A DNA stretch of 64,000 nucleotides from Triplophysa rosa. Lineage: Eukaryota; Chordata; Actinopteri; Cypriniformes; Nemacheilidae. The DNA lies in assembly GCF_024868665.1 (NCBI RefSeq), contig NC_079891.1:11713910-11777909 (forward strand). Direction: 5' to 3'. A model generated the notes under the pieces. The model saw only the letters and a program-made list of their open reading frames with translations. It ran no database searches and was not told the DNA's origin. The position numbers and the translations under genes are program-made. Position 1 is the first letter of the stretch; every line of letters begins with the position of its first letter. Shown piece by piece: positions 10,318 to 20,312 of this stretch.

Positions 10318-11378
10318 AAGGTACCGTGGTGAAATCGGTCAAAAGTCTCCGTTTATCATACACCACCTTGAACCTTTTAACGACTGACTTATTGTGCAAC
10401 GTGAGATGCTTTTTATCCCTCACAATGTTTTCGGTATGGGCCATGAGGTATCGCGAGCTGTCACGCGAAGTCGCATAGCTGTCAACCAGACCAATCAGAG
10501 TGTCTAATCGGATGGCTTGAGAATTTTTTGCGTTCAGGGTTATTCCCTTAGCTTTCATGGTCACTTTTCCTTTGGACGTGCGATAACCGTAAGATTTCGG
10601 GCCGGTGGAACAGAACTTAGAAATGAAATCACCGGCGTCCAATTCGCTCGTCAGCTCCCCCAGATGGTCACCCAGAGTGGGGATCCAGTCACCTTCCCTA
10701 GACACAAATATAACGCTGTCTGTATCAGAGTATAACAAATGGTCGCCGAGTTTTTCCATAAGCTCGTACAACTCGAGCCGAGCGTGCGCTGTCGTAAATG
10801 CTCCTACAAACACGTTAATGTTGTTAGGTTCGCAAACATCGCCTTCGGGACTTTGATACTGCACGAGAGCTACGTCGTCCGACACGAACGTGAAATATTT
10901 CAGGGTGTCGATTCCGCCGAAAACTAATCTGGTAAACTCTTCAGGTTTTTCCACGAGACTCGTTTTGGGAAGGTCTCACGCATGGAGAAGTGTCCCCAAA
11001 GCGAGTTCAACAGCAGTTTATTGATTGACCTCTGAGCGGGGTTGTGACTGATCTTTTCGGGGTCGAGACGAATCCCCTCTTTTTCATAATAATTACGAAT
11101 ATAATTCGCTTTGTCCGCGTCCGTGACGACGTTCGACGGGTAGCCGGACGCTTGCTGTTTCAGCCGCAAGAACGTTTTCACGTAATCGCAAAACAACGTT
11201 TCCGATTGTTGTGGGAAATGCCATACCTCGTCGATTCTAGATACTACATAGCCCTTCTCGATGGCTTTTAAAAGTTCAATACTGACCCAGCAACCTGAGA
11301 GAGCTCTCTCCTCATCGGTATGATTACAGTTCGTCGTTTGGTTTTGCGTGTGCGTGCATGTGCGACACAATGGAAAAT
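10307..11378 (-). pseudogene. PolB C-terminal segment (motifs B and C)
   Basis: From the SINE junction the frame continues through NKLLLNSLWGHF (motif B), then shifts by one base in a C/A run near 10,965. It continues through YSDTDSVIF (motif C, catalytic Asp pair) and KVTMKAKGI (the KxKG-type thumb motif) to the stop at 10307. The final ~215 codons are open, so only one lesion is visible in this third of the gene outside the SINE. Confidence 0.85.
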
Positions 11379-11616
11379 TGTTGTCCTCTTGAAAGCAGAG
11401 CAGTGCAGTGTTGGCTTGCTCACCGGGAGACTGCATTTATTTATTTATTCATTTATTTATTAGATATTATTTATTATAATGATCTTGCTTAGTCTATAAA
11501 CACCATGCACTGTGCTGTGTTTTACCTTTCTGTGTTTTTCTTATTTGCTCCTGTAAAGCTGCTTTGGAACAATGCACATTGTGAAAAGCGCTATATAAAT
11601 AAAATTGAATTGAATT
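11379..11616 (+). mobile_element. Retroposon (L2-type tail ending ATTGAATTGAATTG) inside polB
   Basis: The insert starts with TGTTGTCCTCTTGAAAG and ends with the common fish 3' tail AAAGCGCTATATAAATAAAA plus ATTGAATTGAATTG. Target GAAAAT is duplicated at 11373-11378 and 11617-11622. The same polymerase sequence right of the gap (12020-12383) lacks the insert, and the 244-bp length difference equals insert plus duplication. So it is a clean, recent retroposition. It is either a 5'-truncated LINE or a SINE; related tails appear at about 48505 and 45610. Confidence 0.88.
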
Positions 11617-11866
11617 GAAAATGAAGTTTTTTATTGCTGCGATAAGGTAATACAGGATGCAGTAAATTGCGCGGTGGGTACACAGTACACTTAACAAGAC
11701 CGTAATAGTGATCAATCGGCTCGAAATCCTTGAAAATGATTTCGGGGTGACCTATCGGATAGGATTTCCTAGCCTGACAGAAGGGGTACAAGCTTGTAAA
11801 ATCCAAATAGCTTATTTTTTCTCCTTCAGCGGTTTTGTGGTAGAGTTTATAGGCGTTCGTTCGTCC

Positions 11867-12019
11867 NNNNNNNNNNNNNNNNNNNNNNNNNNNNNNNNNN
11901 NNNNNNNNNNNNNNNNNNNNNNNNNNNNNNNNNNNNNNNNNNNNNNNNNNNNNNNNNNNNNNNNNNNNNNNNNNNNNNNNNNNNNNNNNNNNNNNNNNNN
12001 NNNNNNNNNNNNNNNNNNN
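11867..12019. other. Assembly gap (153 N)
   Basis: The flanks overlap: 11259-11866 and 12020-12383 are two versions of the same polymerase segment. The gap probably reflects two haplotype contigs placed end to end, not missing unique sequence. Confidence 0.85.
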
Positions 12020-12602
12020 CGATGGCTTTTAAAAGTTCAATACTGACCCAGCAACCTGAGAGAGCTCTCTCCTCATCGGTATGATTACAGCTCGTCGTTT
12101 GGTTTTGCGTGTGCGTGCATGTGCGACACAATGGAAAATGAAGTTTTTTATTGCTGTGATAAGGTAATACAGGATGCAGTAAATTGCGCGGTGGGTACAC
12201 AGTACACTTAACAAGACCGTAATAGCGATCAATCGGCTCGAAATCCTTGAAAATGATTTCGGGGTGACCGATCGGATAGGATTTCCTATCCTGACAGAAG
12301 GGGTACAAGCTTGTAAAATCCAAATAGCTTATTTTTTCTCCTTCAGCTGTTTTGTGGTAGAGTTTATAGGCGTTCGTTCGTCCGCCAAAGAGGGCTTCCC
12401 TAGGTTTTAGCCTCTCGGGGGCTGAATAAGTTCTCATAAATTCTATCACGGAGGGAACGGTCTGTTTCATTTCACGCCATTCGCACTCCCACATCACTTC
12501 GGTTTTTAACCCGTACGCGTTCAGAATCAAACTTTTCGTCAAACTGTCTGTTGAGTACCCCGTACGGGACGTGTGACAACGGATGGGTCTGGTGCCCTGC
12601 AA
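12020..12602 (-). pseudogene. PolB segment with palm motif A, right of gap
   Basis: This stretch resumes after a frame change near 12,600 and contains YLDFTSLYPFC, palm motif A with the metal-binding Asp. It then reads through LCRTCTHTQNQTT without interruption to the gap edge at 12,020. It is the SINE-free version of sequence also present at 11259-11866, which shows the ancestral uninterrupted state. Confidence 0.85.
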
Positions 12603-12929
12603 AACACTTTAAACAGCCGTGATAAATACACACACAGAATTCTAGCGCGTGTCTAACACCGTCTTGTTCGTAGTATCCGTCTAAAAAGTAATTGCCTATT
12701 GATACTTTGCCGTAGTTCACGGCGTGGTGAATGTCAGCGTTTCGGGTCTTTTTGAGATACTCGAGCCATTCGATCGAAACGTTGGAGTAGGTCTTGTTCT
12801 TTTGAACGTACGCATTGTTATGCGTCAGAGCTAGCGTATCTCTTTCGAGATAATGAGCTTTAAAGACTCCCATACAGCAACTAGCTAGCGTGGTAAAGCT
12901 GAATGGGTCAAGCTCTGTGCACTCCATGA

Positions 12930-14128
12930 CTGACGGTATTTCATGCATGCTTCGTGTAATAAGACGACGTCATTCACACCATAATCACGCAACTCTTTCA
13001 TGAAGTCAAAGATTTTACCCGACACGGTGGCGTACCATGCGTCAAACTTGTCCTGGTTTTTGTCGGTCATGTTATCGTAACCGTAGAATTTCTTATCTGG
13101 GTATTTTCCTACGTATTTCTCTTTTTCCTCTCTGTTGAAATGATGTGGAAAGTAACCCTTTTCCGTAGTGGTCAAGTTTATAGCAGCGGGGTTCTTTGAC
13201 AAAGCCATCGGGATGAACGAGTAGCTGTCGATATAACGCTGTGCATACGCGCTGTCGTACATGTAGATTAATTTGCACCCCTGCATGATGATGTCCAACG
13301 TGAGCCCCGCTTTGCAAAAATATTCCAGAATGAGAAAAGAATCAAATTTGGATGCGTAATGGGCTATAAAGGTGTACCCTTTGTATCGGCGTTGTCTGAA
13401 ATGGTTGATTAGCGACGCTACGCAGTAGGCACCTTCTGCCACAAATCGTTCTCCTTTAAAGGTGATGGCGCATACAAAGTTAGCGACGTGTTTCCCATTT
13501 TCATAACGGGTTTCAAAATCATAGAAAATATAGTTCTCGCTAGGATCCTTGGGTGCACGGGGTTGAATAAAGCACCGATGCGATCCCGTAACTACGAGAT
13601 CTTCGCCGCAATGTAGGCACCGGACGGGAGCACATTTGTGTTGTGCTCCAATGCCTTGTCCTGAAATTTCATAACGTCTGTTACACAGTTGACAATATTT
13701 TATTCTATCGCACGGGGCCTTTTCTTCGCCGGGGTTGGGCTTCTTGTGCATTTTGTAGCAGTAGTCGGAATTGCAAAATCTCAGACAATTGGTACAGTGT
13801 ACTGTTCTTTTAGGGTGTTTGTGACAGTCGGCGTCAAAACACACGTTACAGATACGGCTACAGTGATGAAGTTTAATGTCGTTGTATCCTTTATAACAGT
13901 ACGTACACGCGTAGTCGGTACCGATGAATGCCTTTAGATTAAGAATCGTATATAAGTGCTCATCGTGTAAATAGAGGAATACTGTTTTCTAATGAGGTTC
14001 CCTCTGATTTGCAAACGTTTCTAACGCGCCGCCGTTCGTTCTGTAAAAAACTACTATTTTGACGCCAAACAGTCTTTCAAACGTTGCTATGTCGTGAAGA
14101 CCGATCTTGTCTTGAATAGTAAAGCCTA
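12930..14128 (-). pseudogene. PolB segment: N-terminal Cys-rich and exonuclease domains
   Basis: From about 14,128 the frame runs through an early block with HDIATFERLFGVKI, then the in-frame stop TAG at 13989-13991. After it come several CxxC/H clusters (CTYC, CNVC, CQLC, CLHC) and exonuclease motif I (YIFYDFETR). An Exo II-like stretch (FIAHYASKFDSF) has H-Y where H-N is usual, which may itself be a lesion. Exo III is YGVNDVVLL. At about 12,930 the frame shifts. The open part after the stop covers roughly 13,988 to 12,930. Confidence 0.85.
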
Positions 14129-14543
14129 TGGAGTTATATTGCGGACTATATTAAAAAGGAATTGCAAACTGCATTTGCAAATGCGTTTTCTATTTGTTTG
14201 TGTCAAAATTGTGACATAATTCAAACGCAAATGCAAACCGTTTTCATTTGCATTTACGCGAACGTACAATGTCTGCCAAATTTCAAAAGGAAAAGCAAAG
14301 TCTATTTGCAAATGAATTACCCGTGGCTTACGAGTTACGACCCTGCCAAATTTAAATCGCAATAGCAATTCCCCATATGCCATTTCACTTCCTCTGGTGT
14401 CGCGTATTAAGCCTGCCAAAACTCAAATGAAATCGCAAATCCCTTTGCATTTGCGTTTCCTCTGTCTTGTACAGAAACCTGTCAATCAATGGCGGGGGTG
14501 GGCTTATTCAATGGGGCGTGTTTGTATTGGGAAGTGACGTCAT
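14128..14543. repeat. Dispersed repeat R1 (copy 1)
   Basis: Shares long stretches with 31173-31563, including GCGGACTA, AAAAAGGAATTGCAAACTGC, GGCGGGGGTGGGCTTATTC and GGGAAGTGACGTCATTCA. R1 has about 37 extra bases around 14,320. It cuts the 5' end of the polymerase gene and overlaps the last codons of the five-exon gene. It is rich in ATTTGCAAAT-like motifs. No terminal inverted repeats were found. Confidence 0.85.
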
Positions 14544-15881
14544 TCAATCTCATAAGAATCGTATGTATCTCACCGACAGAACCCCACAGTCTGTCAATGG
14601 ACTCGTGTAAAGGAATATTAGACTCTCTTAAGATAGCGTTGAGTTGATCTAGCGAGACAGTATTTTGAGCTTGAAGAGCAAACGGCGTCTGTCTACCCCC
14701 CGTCGATGATGATCGTTCGTCGACGGCGATATCTTCTCGTTCTGCTAACGGTGTCTGCTGACGCCTTATCTGAGACCTCTCCTCTCGCTCGCTGGACCAA
14801 GACGAACGCTCCCAAACGTTCAGCTGTGTATCTGTCCAGCTAGACACATCGTCACCGGATCCGCAACTCCTTTCTGTACGAGTAAACATTGCAAAACAAA
14901 GATGAACAACACCAAACCGCATTGGCGTAACTATGTTAAATGCTAGCCATAGTTTACCTATGGATAATGACGGCTCTGGCACTACGCAGCATGCGTCGCC
15001 ACCAGTGGTAAGATCACAACTCCTTTCTGTATGAGTAAACATTGCAAAAACAAAGATGAATGACACCAAAGCACAATGGCGTAACTATATTAAATGGTAG
15101 TCATAGCTTACCGATTAATAATGAGGGGTCCGGAACCGCTCTGCTGGAGCCAGCCTCCTCGTCATGTGTCAGGTCAATAAATACCGGTCGCTCTATAGAC
15201 CCTTATAAATCTAGACGGAGGAATTAGTAGTTAGATGGCATGTCACGACGTATAAAAATATATTAAATATTAATAATAATAATAATGATATAAATGATAA
15301 TATGATAACTTAAATAAAATACAATAATTCAAATAAAATAATTGATTATAATTCAAATAAAATAATTGATTAATAGATAAAAGGTTAAGCTGATGATTAG
15401 AATTGATTCATGATTCATTGAAACATACATGTGGATATAAAGAATTGAACTATTTATTTGAAAGATTAGTGACTCAAAGTTGGTTTTAAATATAAATATA
15501 TATACCTGTATAGCGTATAGACATTTTCAGATAACAAAACACGTTTACTTTACTTCATCACAGCATAATTCTCAGCACAGCAGGGTTTTTTACGGATCGT
15601 ATAGGCTAGCGGACTTCAATACCCAGAGTTCATAGCGTAGCACAGTGTTACGTCACATCCACATGTTACGCAGGGTTCCAACAACCGTACATGGCCGAAT
15701 GTTTTCTAATATGATATAAGAAAAAGATGTTGTACCTTGATTTGAAGTGGCGTCCTGTGACGTATTCACTATCGAAAACATAGCATAGTTTACATAAATT
15801 TATAATGCGATTATTTGATAGATTAGTGGCTCAACCTTGGTTTTAAAAAACATCAGAATATAAACATATATATTTTTTGCT
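14266..15881. repeat. 1,616-bp duplicated block, copy A
   Basis: Base for base this block equals 15883-17498 as far as I can check, with one substitution noticed (T at about 14,771 versus A at about 16,388). It stops at the single N at 15882. It carries exons 3-5 of the five-exon gene but not exons 1-2. I read it as a false duplication made when overlapping contigs were joined. Confidence 0.9.
14482..15192 (-). pseudogene. Partial second copy of the five-exon gene (exons 3-5)
   Basis: Exon equivalents lie at 15112-15192, 14958-15026 and 14482-14873, with the same splice sites as in copy B. The only coding change noticed is Gln in place of Leu in the EERS-IRR stretch. There is no exon 1 or 2 upstream because the block ends at the N. 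It is probably an assembly artefact and not a second gene. Confidence 0.75.
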
Positions 15882-15882
15882 N

Positions 15883-17498
15883 ACAATGTCTGCCAAATTT
15901 CAAAAGGAAAAGCAAAGTCTATTTGCAAATGAATTACCCGTGGCTTACGAGTTACGACCCTGCCAAATTTAAATCGCAATAGCAATTCCCCATATGCCAT
16001 TTCACTTCCTCTGGTGTCGCGTATTAAGCCTGCCAAAACTCAAATGAAATCGCAAATCCCTTTGCATTTGCGTTTCCTCTGTCTTGTACAGAAACCTGTC
16101 AATCAATGGCGGGGGTGGGCTTATTCAATGGGGCGTGTTTGTATTGGGAAGTGACGTCATTCAATCTCATAAGAATCGTATGTATCTCACCGACAGAACC
16201 CCACAGTCTGTCAATGGACTCGTGTAAAGGAATATTAGACTCTCTTAAGATAGCGTTGAGTTGATCTAGCGAGACAGTATTTTGAGCTTGAAGAGCAAAC
16301 GGCGTCTGTCTACCCCCCGTCGATGATGATCGTTCGTCGACGGCGATATCTTCTCGTTCTGCTAACGGTGTCTGCTGACGCCTTATCAGAGACCTCTCCT
16401 CTCGCTCGCTGGACCAAGACGAACGCTCCCAAACGTTCAGCTGTGTATCTGTCCAGCTAGACACATCGTCACCGGATCCGCAACTCCTTTCTGTACGAGT
16501 AAACATTGCAAAACAAAGATGAACAACACCAAACCGCATTGGCGTAACTATGTTAAATGCTAGCCATAGTTTACCTATGGATAATGACGGCTCTGGCACT
16601 ACGCAGCATGCGTCGCCACCAGTGGTAAGATCACAACTCCTTTCTGTATGAGTAAACATTGCAAAAACAAAGATGAATGACACCAAAGCACAATGGCGTA
16701 ACTATATTAAATGGTAGTCATAGCTTACCGATTAATAATGAGGGGTCCGGAACCGCTCTGCTGGAGCCAGCCTCCTCGTCATGTGTCAGGTCAATAAATA
16801 CCGGTCGCTCTATAGACCCTTATAAATCTAGACGGAGGAATTAGTAGTTAGATGGCATGTCACGACGTATAAAAATATATTAAATATTAATAATAATAAT
16901 AATGATATAAATGATAATATGATAACTTAAATAAAATACAATAATTCAAATAAAATAATTGATTATAATTCAAATAAAATAATTGATTAATAGATAAAAG
17001 GTTAAGCTGATGATTAGAATTGATTCATGATTCATTGAAACATACATGTGGATATAAAGAATTGAACTATTTATTTGAAAGATTAGTGACTCAAAGTTGG
17101 TTTTAAATATAAATATATATACCTGTATAGCGTATAGACATTTTCAGATAACAAAACACGTTTACTTTACTTCATCACAGCATAATTCTCAGCACAGCAG
17201 GGTTTTTTACGGATCGTATAGGCTAGCGGACTTCAATACCCAGAGTTCATAGCGTAGCACAGTGTTACGTCACATCCACATGTTACGCAGGGTTCCAACA
17301 ACCGTACATGGCCGAATGTTTTCTAATATGATATAAGAAAAAGATGTTGTACCTTGATTTGAAGTGGCGTCCTGTGACGTATTCACTATCGAAAACATAG
17401 CATAGTTTACATAAATTTATAATGCGATTATTTGATAGATTAGTGGCTCAACCTTGGTTTTAAAAAACATCAGAATATAAACATATATATTTTTTGCT
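15883..17498. repeat. 1,616-bp duplicated block, copy B
   Basis: Copy B begins right after the N at 15882 with the bases found at 14266, and joins smoothly at 17499 to unique sequence carrying exon 2. It is therefore the copy in true context on its right side, while copy A is in true context on its left side. Confidence 0.9.
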
Positions 17499-18084
17499 CG
17501 ACAAACACAAGTAAAATGATATAACTTACGTAGTTGTCCAATGTCAACATATTCATCTCGATCGTAATTGTTTGTACCTGCGAGACAATTCCTATTTTTT
17601 TTAAAAATACCCCGCAAAGCATTTACGATTCATACTCGATGTAACATGCATAATGTATTTTAGCAAATTACTTTGCTATAATACGATGCCTGAAACGGCT
17701 GGTTGATCGCGTACGTAGACAAATCAAATACTATTTTAAAGCACATATTTTAATCAAAAGAATAAGGGTGTTTTAGATCCACATAAATGAAAACTACCGC
17801 ATTCTAACCGTCCATTGAATTGTACGTCTTCACTCTGCGTCAATAAATTAGAATCAAAATTGGAATCACAGTTATAAGCAATAGATTCTATTAAAAATAA
17901 TAATAATAAAAATAAAAATACTTTTAGGGTGTCGACAGCATCTTGGCAAGATTACGGCTATTTAAAAAGAATGGCATGCTCATTTGACAGCTCACAAGTC
18001 ACGTATTCATCATTTAAATAGTCAGTATTCATTCATTCATTCAACAGCACTGACGATAAAAAGTCACTTACCGTTATAATCCAT
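16099..18084 (-). CDS. Five-exon gene, SUMO-interaction-like motif, unknown function
   Basis: Predicted exons on the minus strand are 18072-18084 (ATG), 17530-17577, 16729-16809, 16575-16643 and 16099-16490. All four introns begin GTAAGC/GTAAGT/GTAAAC and end AG, and all are phase 1, so the frame is kept through 603 nt (200 aa). Residues 10-17 read DRDEYVDI. Residues 24-33 read VFIDLTHDEE, which fits a SUMO-interaction motif (hydrophobic core, then acids). The rest is Ser/Glu/Arg-rich, with a helical tail (LDQLNAILRESNIPLHE). I do not recognise the family. It lies at the 5' side of the viral polymerase on the same strand. Its last codons come from repeat R1. Splicing is inferred from sequence only. 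Confidence 0.65.
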
Positions 18085-18635
18085 CTTGAAAAAAAAAATG
18101 TCGGTTGATTTGGACCGATCGTGAGCTGTCTCTCTCTAAAAGCTTTTGGAAATGAGCCAGAAAACCTTGAGGAGCTGGTTATATAGGTTTTACTAAATGC
18201 CTGAAGTCATGACATTGCACAGCCAAAAGATGGAGCCATTGCTCTATGGAAAAGGCATCTTGTATACTAACAGAGGGGCTATTGATCATGCGTTGCTTTC
18301 AAGCTACGCGTTTAAACAAAACAGATAATGAGGAGTAAAGCGGATATGTTTTAGCATCTCGTTTTAAACCCGAATATGTTCAGAATGTTAGTGGAAAGTT
18401 GTTTTCTGATTAGTTAGAGATATAGCGAGATTATAGTTTGCCCCATAGAATGCTTCGGGTACACACAGGTCAATTGGTCACGCATTGCCCGAGGGCGAAA
18501 GCCTCAGCTGGCGATCCTATAAAACGCATCCCTGTGTCGAGATAATACGCTCGCTCGTAAAGCTACACAAATAACCGGTCGTAATCCGGCCAATTTTTCA
18601 CGCTAGGGATGTAAAACAAATCATACCCGATTAAA
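18085..18635. promoter_or_regulatory. Divergent promoter region with two TATA-like sites
   Basis: On the minus strand CCTATATAACCAG lies at about 18180-18192, roughly 100 bp before the ATG at 18084. On the plus strand CCTATAAAACGC lies at about 18516-18527, roughly 110 bp before the ATG at 18636. The placement suggests back-to-back transcription of the five-exon gene and the plus-strand exon. No other elements were recognised. Confidence 0.45.
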
Positions 18636-18780
18636 ATGTCCGACGCTGTCACCCTGCCGGATGAAAACATTACGTACCGCTTAAACGTCACGACGATTTA
18701 CGAGTCGGTGTGTTTGCAACGCTAGAATGTCTGAAACAGTCCTTTCAGTATAACGGCAGGAATGTGATCTTTCAACCAAC
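18636..18780 (+). pseudogene. First exon of an unrecognised plus-strand gene, frameshifted
   Basis: The ATG at 18636 opens a 29-codon frame (starting MSDAVTLPDENITYRLNVTT) that stops at TAG 18723-18725. A shift of one base around 18,711 gives a frame that stays open to a strong donor (CCAAC|GTAAGTTTT) at 18780. That pattern suggests a real exon with a single indel, or a sequencing error. Only two-dozen-residue blocks are visible on either side and I do not recognise the family. A TATA-like site lies upstream. It may be a gene of the Maverick-like element. Confidence 0.4.
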
Positions 18781-18818
18781 GTAAGTTTTACCACAGTTTT
18801 ATCACAGCCTATATACAG

Positions 18819-18819
<1 letters not shown>

Positions 18820-18871
<52 letters not shown>
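18820..18871. repeat. (TA)n/(GA)n microsatellite
   Basis: TATATATATATA followed by about 40 bases of GA, 40 bp after the splice donor at 18780. It may mark the edge of the viral-type segment, since nothing to its right looks viral. Confidence 0.95.
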
Positions 18872-18873
<2 letters not shown>

Positions 18874-19109
18874 TGCTTTATTTAATTACTTATTCATTCC
18901 TTGCTTTGTTTATTTACTTATTCATTACTTGCTTTGTTTATTTGCATATTCATTATTTATTTAATCACTTATATAACCAATTCTTTCTTTAATCACTTAT
19001 TAGCCGATTTATTGTTTTATTTAATCACTCGTTGCTTTATTTATTCACGCATAAGATACGCGTCAACCTCATTAAAACATGTCCAAACATGATCTCCGGA
19101 AAAGAGAGA

Positions 19110-19330
19110 AAAATGTTCGGTAACAGTACGGGCAAAAGTTCAAGAGTTCAACTCCAGACGTGGGCAATCCCGCACGACGTGGACAGATACTGTCAAAGGG
19201 CAAAAGTTCAACGCAAAGGAGGCAGTCAATCACAATGGGGCGGATACGGTCAAAGGTCAACGCAAAGGGGGAGGGGCCCTCACAGTAATTCAACCCCCCC
19301 GCAAAGGTCAAGGGTCACCATCAATCATTT
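19110..19330. repeat. Short degenerate repeats of CAAAGGTCA/CAAAAGTTCA type
   Basis: The motifs CAAAAGTTCA, CAAAGGGCAAAAGTTCA, TCAAAGGTCAACGCAAAG and CAAAGGTCAAGGGTCA recur about six times in 200 bp. The last is a direct repeat of AGGTCA-type half-sites with 1-bp spacing. No coding function is supported. Confidence 0.5.
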
Positions 19331-19339
19331 TGACACAAT

Positions 19340-20026
19340 GACCCCTATATATACTACTAACATGGTCACTTCTTTTAACTTTCTTTAAGGTTGGGAATGT
19401 AAAATCTTGAATATTGATTATGGTAGTTATGTTCATAAAAACCCAGCTTTATTATTTGTCTTTTGTAAATATGAATTTAAATCTGGATGTTTAATATAAT
19501 ATTGATGCTTGTTAATATGGGAAAAAAATAGCTCTCATGTTTAGAATTAGTAATACTATATACAAGCTAGAACTATCTAAAGCAAGTCTTCAGTCAGCTA
19601 ACATTACATTACTTGTGAATTTAAATGTTAGGTAATCAGGATCTTTTTTATTTCTTTCTTCTATGGATTGTCTTCTATTTATTTTTCACTAAAGTAAAAA
19701 ACATTTGAGATTAAGTGCCACTTGCTAAATCATTTTATTACAAAGTAAAACAAATTTGCTGCATTGTTAAAAGGTAACCCATTCTGAAAAAGTCTATTTA
19801 CCCTACCTGTGTCCAAGTCTCTGGATCTGTCCAGAGCTGGCTTACTTTTGGTGAGCCACTGCCAGAACACAGCCGAGTGCGCAAACACTCGGCCGGAACT
19901 GGCCCGACTGCACTGGCTACCTGGGCCTGAACACCATTTATAACACCAGTCACATAATGTACTTTCATTGTGCATTTATTCATACGTCATTGTTATACAT
20001 GTTGTCTATCTTCCTACTGTATACAT
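19340..20026. other. AT-rich gene-free stretch
   Basis: Mostly AT-rich. A GC-richer patch at about 19,835-19,945 with CACTCGGCCGGAACTGGCCC may be a repeat fragment. No gene was recognised. Confidence 0.4.
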
Positions 20027-20312
20027 ATGATATAGCCAGAAGAAAAATATAAATAAATAATATATCTCATTATCAGAACTTAATCTGATATCTTCAGTAC
20101 ATTTTCATATTTCTTGCCTACATTTTAAGTGGTGAGCATTCAAATGAACTGTAATACATAAATAAAGGAAATCAATCTAAGAAAAATTAGGTATAATATA
20201 TAGAATTATAATATGAGATTGTTACCATGAAATATATCGTCACCGTGAAATAAAATTACTCATTCCTTGAAATCGATTTTTGGCCATTCCGCCCACCTCT
20301 ACTAGGAGCACT
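20027..20312 (-). repeat. Inverted-repeat partner, left copy
   Basis: Its reverse complement matches 24998-25208 plus 27763-27835, beginning GGTGGGCGGAATG and containing TTTTTCTTAGATTGATTT and GAAAATGTACTAAAGATAT. The right copy is split by LTR element B. The two copies face each other across LTR element A. Whether they are ends of one large element or two MITE copies is unresolved. Confidence 0.75.

Larger units (their letters stand above)
10307..14128 (-). pseudogene. Protein-primed DNA polymerase B of Maverick/adintovirus, broken
   Basis: Read on the minus strand, the gene shows in order a Cys/His-rich N-terminus, the 3'-5' exonuclease motifs, palm motif A (DFTSLYP), motif B (NKLLLNSLWG) and motif C (YSDTDS). 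This is the family-B polymerase of Mavericks, which copies viral DNA from a protein primer. The lesions seen are a TAG at 13989-13991, frame changes near 12,930, near 12,600 and near 10,965, a SINE at 11379-11616 and a 153-N gap. The 5' end runs into repeat R1 at about 14,128. Some lesions may be sequencing error, but together they mark a dead copy. Its last codons overlap the ATPase start. Confidence 0.9.

Noticed and set aside
11708..12046. Open frames running through N bases
   Set aside because: They are artefacts of translating the gap.
14126..14419. Open frame of about 97 codons in repeat R1
   Set aside because: It is not conserved as a frame in R2, and no motif is visible.
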